A DNA stretch of 56,038 nucleotides from positions 1-56,038 of the forward strand of contig JACZSK010000009.1 of assembly GCA_022574255.1 (NCBI GenBank), written 5' to 3'. This document shows positions 44,904-56,038 of the stretch, one piece after another. The DNA is from Pseudomonadota bacterium. Lineage in GTDB: Bacteria > Pseudomonadota > Alphaproteobacteria > Sphingomonadales > SMXR01. Both the position numbers and the translations under genes were made by a program. Below the pieces are notes generated by a model. That model did not search any database. It was given only the letters and a program-made list of their open reading frames with translations, and was not told the origin of the DNA. How positions within the stretch are numbered: position 1 is the first letter of the stretch; the number at the start of each line of letters is the position of its first letter.

Positions 44904-46085
44904 GTGGGCGACAGCACAGACCAATTCCAGATTTTGAATGGCCCCGAGGCCGCCTATTCGGCGCTGCTGGCCAGTGGCGAACTGACCCCTGACCCCGGCC
45001 AGGAAGAAATCGTCGCCCGCCTGCAAACCCTGCATGAAATTCTTGCCGGCCCCGGGGAAACGCCGCCGGGCTTTTTTGCCTCCCTGTTTGGCAGACGCAA
45101 CAGGCGCCCCCGGCCGCGCGGGCTGTATATCCATGGCGGCGTCGGGCGTGGCAAGTCGATGCTCATGGATCTCTTTTTTGAGACCGCTCCGGTGGCGCAA
45201 AAACGCCGCGTGCATTTCCACGAATTCATGCTGGAATGTCATGGGGCTATTCACCAATGGCGAGGCGCGCGCGGCAAAGGCGGCAAAGGCGGCAAAGGCG
45301 GTGATGATGATGGCGATCCCATCCCGCCGCTGGCCCGCCAGATCGCCGGGAGCGCGCGGCTCTTGTGCTTTGACGAGTTCCAGGTCAGTGACGTGGCCGA
45401 TGCGATGATCCTGGGCCGGCTGTTCGGGGAACTGCTGGGGCTGGGGGTGGTGCTGGTGGCCACTTCAAACCGCGCTCCCGACGCACTTTACCAGGACGGC
45501 CTCAACCGGGCGCTGTTCCTGCCTTTCATCGAGCTCCTTGAAGAGCGGCTTGACGTGATGGCGCTGGATGGCCCTACCGACTATCGGCTGCGGCGCATGA
45601 AGGGCGTTCAGGTTTATCATGTGCCGGTCAATGACGAGACCACGCAGCGTATGCGCGAAGCTTTCTTCTCCATGACCGACCGCGACGTGGAAGACGCCCA
45701 CATGGTGCCCAGCGCCGAGCTGGAAGTGCAGGGGCGGACACTGTTCGTGCCCAAGTCATCAAAGGGTGTTGCGGTTTTTTCCTTCAAGCGGCTCTGCGCC
45801 AACCCGCTCGGTGCAGCGGATTATCTGGCCATTGCGTGGCGTTATCATACGGTATTCATCGTCGCCATTCCCCAGATGGGGCCAGACAAGCGCAACGAGG
45901 CGAAGCGCTTCGTCACCCTCATCGACACGCTTTATGAGAATAACGTGAAGCTCATCTGCTCGGCAGCGGTGGCGCCCGGCGCGCTTTACCCTGCCGGCGA
46001 CGGTTCCTTCGAGTTTTCCCGCACCTCTTCAAGGCTTGCGGAGATGCAGTCGGAGGAATATCTCGCCCGCGGGCACGCGGTTTAG
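44904..46085 (+). CDS. zapE: Cell division ATPase ZapE (AFG1-like)
   Basis: This is a 393-residue AFG1/ZapE AAA-type ATPase. Motifs are [15 protein letters not shown] (Walker A), the family segment [26 protein letters not shown] (Walker B with the DEFQ signature) and [16 protein letters not shown]. The family affects Z-ring dynamics in E. coli and mitochondrial quality control in eukaryotes. A short KGGKGGKGG insertion near residue 125 comes from a 9-bp triplicate repeat (45273-45299). I use the GTG at 44904, 14 bp after sdhB; the track extension lies inside sdhB. Its position between sdh and mdh is common in Alphaproteobacteria. Confidence 0.92.
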   Translation: MGDSTDQFQILNGPEAAYSALLASGELTPDPGQEEIVARLQTLHEILAGPGETPPGFFASLFGRRNRRPRPRGLYIHGGVGRGKSMLMDLFFETAPVAQKRRVHFHEFMLECHGAIHQWRGARGKGGKGGKGGDDDGDPIPPLARQIAGSARLLCFDEFQVSDVADAMILGRLFGELLGLGVVLVATSNRAPDALYQDGLNRALFLPFIELLEERLDVMALDGPTDYRLRRMKGVQVYHVPVNDETTQRMREAFFSMTDRDVEDAHMVPSAELEVQGRTLFVPKSSKGVAVFSFKRLCANPLGAADYLAIAWRYHTVFIVAIPQMGPDKRNEAKRFVTLIDTLYENNVKLICSAAVAPGALYPAGDGSFEFSRTSSRLAEMQSEEYLARGHAV

Positions 46086-46104
46086 GGGGCTTGTTTCATT
46101 TAAT

Positions 46105-46120
46105 TAGACTAATCAGTCTA
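46105..46120. promoter_or_regulatory. TetR-operator-like palindrome upstream of mdh
   Basis: The perfect 6-bp arms tagact and agtcta surround aatc, in an AT-rich patch 19 bp after the zapE stop. The symmetry and spacing resemble operators of TetR-type repressors. It lies about 155 bp before the mdh start, at the likely promoter of the mdh-suc transcript. There is no T-run to suggest a terminator. Confidence 0.4.
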
Positions 46121-46121
46121 G

Positions 46122-47240
<1,119 letters not shown>

Positions 47241-47279
47241 ATCCAACCCGTCTCGCCACCAGAAGGATATCAGGCATCC

Positions 47280-48449
<1,170 letters not shown>

Positions 48450-48450
48450 C

Positions 48451-49326
48451 ATGTCGATACTCATCGACGAAAATACAAAAGTCATCTGCCAGGGCTTTAC
48501 CGGCGCGCAGGGCACCTTTCATTCCGAGCAGGCCATCGAATACGGCACTCAAATGGTTGGCGGCGTAACGCCCGGCAAGGGCGGCACCAAGCATCTGGGC
48601 CTGCCCGTATTCGATACCGTGCATGAAGCGGTTGAGCGAACCGGCGCCGACGCTTCTGTCGTCTACGTGCCGCCGCCCTTTGCCGCCGACGCCATTCTGG
48701 AAGCGATCGACGCGCGCATTCCGCTGGTCGTCTGCATCACCGAGGGCATTCCGGTGCTCGACATGGTGCGGGTCAAGCGCGCGCTTACTGGTACCGCGAC
48801 CCGCCTGGTCGGGCCCAACTGCCCCGGCGTCATTACTCCTGGCGCCTGCAAGATCGGCATTATGCCCGGCCATATTCATCGCAAGGGTTCGGTGGGCATC
48901 ATTTCGCGCTCGGGCACGCTGACCTACGAAGCGGTTGGCCAGACCACCGCAGCGGGCTTCGGCCAGACCACTTGCGTGGGCATTGGCGGCGACCCGGTCA
49001 ACGGCACCGATTTCATTGACGTGCTGGAGATGTTCCTGGCCGACGACGAGACCGAAAGCATCGTGATGATTGGCGAAATTGGCGGCTCGGCCGAGGAAGA
49101 CGCCGCGGATTTCCTCAAATCCTCGAAAATCAAAAAACCCGTGGTTGGTTTTATCGCCGGGCGCACGGCGCCGGCTGGCCGCACCATGGGACATGCGGGC
49201 GCCATTGTTTCGGGGGGCAAGGGTGGCGCCGAAGACAAGATCGAAGCCATGAAGAGCGCCGGCATTACCGTGTCGGATTCGCCGGCATCGCTGGGAACGG
49301 TGCTGGCTGAAGTGCTTAAAGGCTGA
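48451..49326 (+). CDS. sucD: Succinyl-CoA synthetase alpha subunit
   Basis: This is a 291-residue CoA-binding and phosphohistidine subunit. It starts [29 protein letters not shown], includes [11 protein letters not shown], and carries the active-site histidine in [14 protein letters not shown]. It pairs with SucC just upstream. The 46 bp to sucA contain the ribosome site cgggaggg. Confidence 0.97.
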   Translation: MSILIDENTKVICQGFTGAQGTFHSEQAIEYGTQMVGGVTPGKGGTKHLGLPVFDTVHEAVERTGADASVVYVPPPFAADAILEAIDARIPLVVCITEGIPVLDMVRVKRALTGTATRLVGPNCPGVITPGACKIGIMPGHIHRKGSVGIISRSGTLTYEAVGQTTAAGFGQTTCVGIGGDPVNGTDFIDVLEMFLADDETESIVMIGEIGGSAEEDAADFLKSSKIKKPVVGFIAGRTAPAGRTMGHAGAIVSGGKGGAEDKIEAMKSAGITVSDSPASLGTVLAEVLKG

Positions 49327-49372
49327 CCACAGGGTCAACAACCGGGAGGGCGCCGCGCCGCGCCTGAGCAAT

Positions 49373-52315
<2,943 letters not shown>

Positions 52316-52338
52316 CGCCCGGATCAAGGAGCAGGAAT

Positions 52339-53595
52339 ATGGCAGAGGATGTCAGGGTACCGACCCTGGGCGAGTCGATCAGCGAGGCGACCATTGGCAA
52401 ATGGTACAAAGCCGTGGGCGACGCCGTCACCGAGGATGAGCCGATCGTTGAAGTGGAGACTGACAAGGTGGCGCTGGAAATCAACGCCCCGGTCTCGGGC
52501 GTGCTCATCGAAATCATCGCGGAAGAAGGCACCGATGTTGAAGTCGGTGCGGTAATCGCGCGCGTGGACATGTCCTGCAAGGCAGCGCCGGCTTCGAAGG
52601 GCGATATCCCGGCCCGCCCGGAACCGCGTGTCAAGGAACTGACCCCGGATTCGCCCAAGCCTGCCTCGCAGCCCGCCGCTGCCGCCAGCGCCCCGCCGCC
52701 GCAATCTTCGATGCCCATCTCTCCGGCGGTCAGGAAGCTTTTGGCCGAGCATAACCTGGACCCGGCGTCGGTTGCGGGCACCGGCAAGGATGGCCGCATC
52801 GTCAAGAAAGATGTGCTGGACGCCATAGCCTCGGGAACCGCCAGCGCAGCGCCCGCCGCGGCAACGGCGGGGAGCGCCGCGCCCGTATCCGTGGAGGCGC
52901 GGGAAGAGCGGGTGCCGATGACGCGGCTCAGGAAACGCATCGCGGAACGGCTGAAAGAGGCGCAGAATACCGCCGCCATACTGACCACCTATAACGAGGT
53001 GGACATGAGCGCCATAATGGCGGCGCGGAAACAGTATCAGGGCGAGTTCGAAAAGAAGCACGGCGTGCGCCTGGGATTCATGTCCTTTTTTGTCAAGGCC
53101 TGCGTCCATGCGCTGAAGGAAATTCCCTCGGTCAACGCCGAGATCGACGGCGACGATATTGTCTATAAGAACCATTATGACATCGGCGTCGCGGTTTCCG
53201 CCCCCGGCGGGCTGGTGGTTCCTGTGGTGCGGAATGCCGACCAGCTGGGTTTTGCCGAGGTCGAAAAAACCATCGGCGACCTCGGACGGCGCGCCCGCGA
53301 CGGCAAGCTGACTATCGACGAGCTGATGGGCGGCACTTTCACAATCTCCAACGGTGGCGTCTTCGGCTCGCTGATGTCGTCGCCGATCCTCAATCCGCCG
53401 CAGTCGGGCATTCTCGGCATGCACAAGATTCAGGAACGCCCGGTGGTCGTTGATGGCGAGATTGTCATCCGGCCGATGATGTATCTGGCGCTGTCATACG
53501 ATCATCGGATTATTGACGGGCGCGAGGCGGTGATCTTCCTGGTCAGGGTAAAGGACTGCATCGAAGATCCGAGCCGCCTGCTGCTCGATATATAA
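52339..53595 (+). CDS. sucB: 2-oxoglutarate dehydrogenase E2 (dihydrolipoyl succinyltransferase)
   Basis: This is a 418-residue three-domain E2. The lipoyl domain is at about residues 3-77, with the lipoylated lysine in [14 protein letters not shown]. An A/P/S-rich linker comes next, then the E1/E3-binding domain near 130-165 ([19 protein letters not shown]). The catalytic domain starts near 190 and ends with [16 protein letters not shown], which holds the HxxxDG active site. Only one lipoyl domain is present, as expected for the 2-oxoglutarate complex. lpdA follows after 22 bp. Confidence 0.96.
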   Translation: MAEDVRVPTLGESISEATIGKWYKAVGDAVTEDEPIVEVETDKVALEINAPVSGVLIEIIAEEGTDVEVGAVIARVDMSCKAAPASKGDIPARPEPRVKELTPDSPKPASQPAAAASAPPPQSSMPISPAVRKLLAEHNLDPASVAGTGKDGRIVKKDVLDAIASGTASAAPAAATAGSAAPVSVEAREERVPMTRLRKRIAERLKEAQNTAAILTTYNEVDMSAIMAARKQYQGEFEKKHGVRLGFMSFFVKACVHALKEIPSVNAEIDGDDIVYKNHYDIGVAVSAPGGLVVPVVRNADQLGFAEVEKTIGDLGRRARDGKLTIDELMGGTFTISNGGVFGSLMSSPILNPPQSGILGMHKIQERPVVVDGEIVIRPMMYLALSYDHRIIDGREAVIFLVRVKDCIEDPSRLLLDI

Positions 53596-53617
53596 CAGGA
53601 AGCAAGAGGGAAACGTC

Positions 53618-55006
53618 ATGAGCGACGACAAGTTTGATCTGCTGGTGATCGGTGGCGGGCCGGGTGGCTATGTTGCCGCCATCCGCGCCGCGCAACTGGG
53701 GCTGAAGGTGGCCTGCGTCGATAAGCGCGATGCCCTGGGCGGCACCTGCCTGAATGTTGGCTGCATCCCGTCGAAGGCTCTGCTGCACGCCTCCGAGCTC
53801 TACGAGCAGGCGGAAAAGCATCTTCCCGACTTTGGCATAACCGTTGGCGAGCTGAAGCTGGATTTGAAGAAGATGCTGGCCCGCAAGGACAAGACGGTCG
53901 AGGAGTTGACCGGGGGCATCGCCTTTCTGTTCAAGAAAAACAAGGTGGAGCATGTGATCGGCGCCGGCGCCATCACCGCTGCAGGCACCGTTGAGGTGGC
54001 GCAGAAGGGCGGCAAGAAGCGCGTCCTCAAGGCCGATAACATCATCATCGCCACGGGCTCGGAGGTCTCGCCGCTGCCCGGCGTCACCATCGACGGCAAG
54101 CGGGTCATCACTTCAACAGAGGCCCTGTCGCTACCCAAGGTTCCCAAGCATATGGTGGTCATTGGCGGCGGCGTTATCGGGCTGGAGCTGGGCTCGGTGT
54201 GGCGGCGTCTGGGCGCGGCGCTGACGGTGGTTGAATACATGCCGGTGCTGTTGCCGGGCATGGACGGCGAAGTCTCGAAAACCATGGCGCGCATCCTCAA
54301 GAAACAGGGCATGAAAATCAAGCTTTCGACCAAGGTCACCGGCGTTGAGATCACCAAGTCGGGGGCCAGCGTTACCGTCGAGCCGGCGGCGGGCGGTGAC
54401 GGCGAGACCATCAAATGCGACAGCGTGCTGGTCTCGGTTGGCCGGCGGCCCTTTACGGAGGGTCTGGGTCTCGAGGCCGTTGGCATAACGCTGAACGAGA
54501 CCGGGCGCATTCCGGTGGACGAGAATTTTGCCACCAGCGCCGCCGGAATATACGCCATCGGCGATGTCATAGACGGCCCCATGCTGGCCCATAAGGCGGA
54601 AGACGAAGGCTATGCCTGCGCCAGCAACCTTGCCGGCCAGACCGGCCAGGTGAACCATGACGTGATCCCCTCGGTGGTCTACACCATGCCTGAAGTTGCG
54701 GTGGTCGGCAAAACCGAGGAAGAGCTGAAGGATAAAGACATTTCATATAAGGAGGGAAGATACTTATATAAGAATACCGGAATGGGCTTAGCATTTATGG
54801 ATGAAGATAGTTTCGTTAAGGTTCTTGTTGGGGAGGATGATAGTATTTTGGGGGCACATATAGTAGGGCCCGAGGCCTCAACACTCATTCATGAGGTGGC
54901 GCTTGCCATGGCGAATGGCTTGAAAGCTAAAGCATTCAGAGAACTTATTGTTGCGCATCCTGCACTATCTGAAGTAGTTCAGAGAGCATTTCTAAAAGTC
55001 TCATAG
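53618..55006 (+). CDS. lpdA: Dihydrolipoyl dehydrogenase, apparently chimeric at its C-terminus
   Basis: This is a 462-residue E3-type flavoprotein that reoxidises dihydrolipoyl groups. The FAD site VIGGGPGGYVAAIRAAQLG, the redox disulfide GGTCLNVGCIPSK, the NAD site VVIGGGVIGLELGSVW and IYAIGDVIDGPMLAHKAEDEG look normal and alphaproteobacterial. From about residue 372 (base 54,735) the DNA turns AT-rich and the protein changes style: the interface domain reads GRYLYKNTGMGLAFMDED and ends HPALSEVVQRAFLK. That ending is typical of another E3 subtype; alphaproteobacterial LpdA usually has HPTLSE and a longer, different end. The frame is unbroken across the change. The first 370 residues are reliable as lpdA; the rest may belong to another genome. 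Confidence 0.85.
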   Translation: MSDDKFDLLVIGGGPGGYVAAIRAAQLGLKVACVDKRDALGGTCLNVGCIPSKALLHASELYEQAEKHLPDFGITVGELKLDLKKMLARKDKTVEELTGGIAFLFKKNKVEHVIGAGAITAAGTVEVAQKGGKKRVLKADNIIIATGSEVSPLPGVTIDGKRVITSTEALSLPKVPKHMVVIGGGVIGLELGSVWRRLGAALTVVEYMPVLLPGMDGEVSKTMARILKKQGMKIKLSTKVTGVEITKSGASVTVEPAAGGDGETIKCDSVLVSVGRRPFTEGLGLEAVGITLNETGRIPVDENFATSAAGIYAIGDVIDGPMLAHKAEDEGYACASNLAGQTGQVNHDVIPSVVYTMPEVAVVGKTEEELKDKDISYKEGRYLYKNTGMGLAFMDEDSFVKVLVGEDDSILGAHIVGPEASTLIHEVALAMANGLKAKAFRELIVAHPALSEVVQRAFLKVS

Positions 55007-55018
55007 AGGTGACAATGC

Positions 55019-55060
55019 AAAGGGGATTGTCTTGTTCAACACAGACCCCTTCATTTTGTT
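55019..55060 (+). terminator. Possible terminator after lpdA
   Basis: The outer arms aagggg and cccctt and inner arms gtct and agac form a two-part stem, followed by the T-rich cattttgtttt. It lies 13 bp after the lpdA stop. The stem is interrupted, so support is moderate. Confidence 0.45.
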
Positions 55061-55152
55061 TTGCGGGATGAATTGGTCTGAATCGGTGAAAGTGTACGGC
55101 ATTTTTCATCACGCACACCTGCGCGTCGGGGAGAAGCAACAGCTAAAAACCC

Positions 55153-55180
55153 TGTTTAATATGGCAATTTATGGTATAAT
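55153..55180 (+). promoter_or_regulatory. Sigma-70-like promoter before the DUF6922-like gene
   Basis: A perfect -10 box tataat sits at 55175-55180, with a weak -35 candidate tgttta 16 bp upstream. Transcription would start about 7 bp later, at or next to the ATG at 55187, leaving essentially no leader. The remainder of 55061-55152 holds nothing recognisable. Confidence 0.5.
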
Positions 55181-55186
55181 GAATGC

Positions 55187-55420
55187 ATGAATGAGCGACT
55201 ACAGAAGTATTTCTGGGACGTTGACCTAAAAACAGTTGACCCTAAACGGCACAGTCGCTATGTGATTGAACGGCTGGTGGAGTTTGGCGACGAAGGAGCG
55301 GTGCGGTGGATGTTGAGACAGTATGGCACCAAATCGGTGTTGGATGTTGTAGAGTCTAGTCGTCGCATCTCACAAAAAAGTAAGACATACTGGCGATGTG
55401 TGCTCGCTGGGCTTAAGTGA
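55187..55420 (+). CDS. DUF6922-like small protein, putative antitoxin partner
   Basis: This is a 77-residue protein resembling the DUF6922 family. It starts with LQKYFWDVDLKTVDP, continues SRYVIERLVEFGDEGAVRWM and ends in a helix with VVESSRRISQKSKTYWRCVL. Such proteins are usually encoded directly before AbiEii-type nucleotidyltransferases, as here (9-bp gap), suggesting an antitoxin or accessory role. No Shine-Dalgarno sequence is seen, in keeping with a leaderless transcript. It lies in the AT-rich tail and probably does not belong to the alphaproteobacterial genome. Confidence 0.72.
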   Translation: MNERLQKYFWDVDLKTVDPKRHSRYVIERLVEFGDEGAVRWMLRQYGTKSVLDVVESSRRISQKSKTYWRCVLAGLK

Positions 55421-55429
55421 ATATAGAAC

Positions 55430-56038
55430 ATGCAGGCGCATTTTGAGGCACTTCCCAAGGAAACGCAGTCGACATTTGCACTTCTTGCTTCCTTTAGGGG
55501 GATTGAGTCCTTCTATCTTGCTGGTGGTACGGCGCTGGCACTTGCGTTCGGCCACCGTGTCTCTGTTGACTTAGATTTCTTCTCAAGGGAATCATTTGGC
55601 GAACAGATACTAATTAACAGGCTATCTACGCTGGACGGCTTCTCGCTTGAGAAGCGTGAAGAAGGCACGATTCACGCAAATATTAATATTACGAAGATAT
55701 CTTTTTTTCACTATCCGTACTCGCTTCTCGAGGCACCTAAGGTGCTTAATGGTATTCAGATTGCATCCGTTCGCGATATTGCATGCATGAAACTTGAGGC
55801 AATAAGTCAGAGGGGCGCTAAGCGTGATTTTGTGGATTTGTATACGATCGCACAACACGGTTCCTCGCTTAGTGAAATTTTTTTCGATTACCAAAAAAAA
55901 TACGAGAAGCTTAATGTTAATATGATACATGTCAAAAAAGGGCTTGTATATTTTGATGACGCAGAGGAAGAGCCAATGCCCAGGATGCTTAAACCGCTTG
56001 AATGGAAAACCGTGAAAAACTTCTTTTATAGTGAGGCG
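55430..56038 (+). CDS. AbiEii/AbiGii-type nucleotidyltransferase, 3' partial
   Basis: This frame is absent from the ORF track because it is open to the contig end (203 codons, no stop). The nucleotidyltransferase core is clear: LAGGTALALAFGHRVSVDLDFFS near residue 30 holds the GG and DxD motifs. The downstream MKLEAISQRGAKRDFVDLY is the family's KRDFxDL segment, where the lysine is thought to bind the nucleotide. AbiEii proteins are toxins of type IV toxin-antitoxin and phage-abortive systems; some chromosomal relatives have unknown roles. The C-terminus is missing. It pairs with the small gene upstream. Confidence 0.82.
   Translation, partial: MQAHFEALPKETQSTFALLASFRGIESFYLAGGTALALAFGHRVSVDLDFFSRESFGEQILINRLSTLDGFSLEKREEGTIHANINITKISFFHYPYSLLEAPKVLNGIQIASVRDIACMKLEAISQRGAKRDFVDLYTIAQHGSSLSEIFFDYQKKYEKLNVNMIHVKKGLVYFDDAEEEPMPRMLKPLEWKTVKNFFYSEA

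Larger units (their letters stand above)
54735..56038. other. Abrupt change to AT-rich DNA, likely assembly or recombination joint
   Basis: Up to about 54,730 the lpdA codons are GC-rich like the rest of the window. Immediately after, codons such as gat aaa, tca tat and tta tat dominate, and wobble positions become A or T. The lower GC continues to the contig end with genes unrelated to the preceding TCA block. A joint inside a conserved gene (GKTEEELK region) is what cross-assembly of two organisms would produce; homologous recombination is the alternative. Confidence 0.75.

Noticed and set aside
54945-55139. 64-codon minus-strand ORF at the lpdA end
   Set aside because: It overlaps the lpdA terminus and the terminator-like stem and matches nothing recognisable.

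Overview
The window reads as a GC-rich alphaproteobacterial chromosome fragment, probably from a metagenome assembly and probably Rhodospirillales-like. The gene order supports this: sdhCDAB, zapE, mdh, sucCDAB and lpdA in one block; ffh-rpsP-rimM-trmD-rplS; dapF-mtaB-ftsY-yciB in tight overlap; a full ccmABCDEFGHI set; and DUF2794 and DUF1223 proteins. No tRNA, rRNA, CRISPR array or complete insertion sequence was found. The placement below class level is inference.

Layout. Bases 1-6.7 kb hold a fructosamine-kinase tail, thpR, a TesA-type esterase divergent from a YbbA/YbbP exporter, a Bax-inhibitor-1 protein and a DUF2794 protein. A small element with perfect 19-bp inverted ends lies between the esterase and ybbA. 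From 6.8 to 8.5 kb are two secreted DUF2807 (GIN) repeat proteins. They are followed by a gene-poor stretch that shares a sequence motif with the small inverted-repeat element. From 8.85 to 13.6 kb is a four-gene Gld-like ABC system. A secreted DUF1223 protein and aconitase follow on the minus strand. From 17.4 to 25.1 kb is a class GN sortase module whose substrate gene has lost nearly all of its body, running directly into the complete cytochrome c maturation operon. From 25.3 to 31.0 kb are a small charged protein, yciB, ftsY, mtaB, dapF and a DASS transporter. From 31.2 to 36.3 kb are ffh, rpsP (with a very long acidic/basic tail), rimM, trmD, rplS and asd. From 36.5 to 41.3 kb are an M2 (ACE-type) peptidase, a CoA-ester lyase and a secreted S9 peptidase. 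From 41.5 to 55.0 kb is a TCA-cycle block: succinate dehydrogenase, ZapE, malate dehydrogenase, succinyl-CoA synthetase and the 2-oxoglutarate dehydrogenase complex.

The last 1.3 kb is different. Near base 54,735, inside lpdA, base composition drops sharply and the protein changes from an alphaproteobacterial-looking LpdA to a C-terminus of another subtype. Beyond it lie a DUF6922-like small protein and a truncated AbiEii-type nucleotidyltransferase, a toxin-antitoxin-like pair, in AT-rich DNA. This is either an assembly chimera or a real recombination joint, and should be settled before lpdA or the pair is used.

The genes form a coherent aerobic picture: c-type cytochrome assembly, complex II, and TCA enzymes including aconitase, 2-oxoglutarate dehydrogenase, succinyl-CoA synthetase and malate dehydrogenase, alongside the SRP pathway. 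The most unusual elements are the gutted sortase substrate, the lpdA joint, the twin GIN proteins and the extended ribosomal protein S16.
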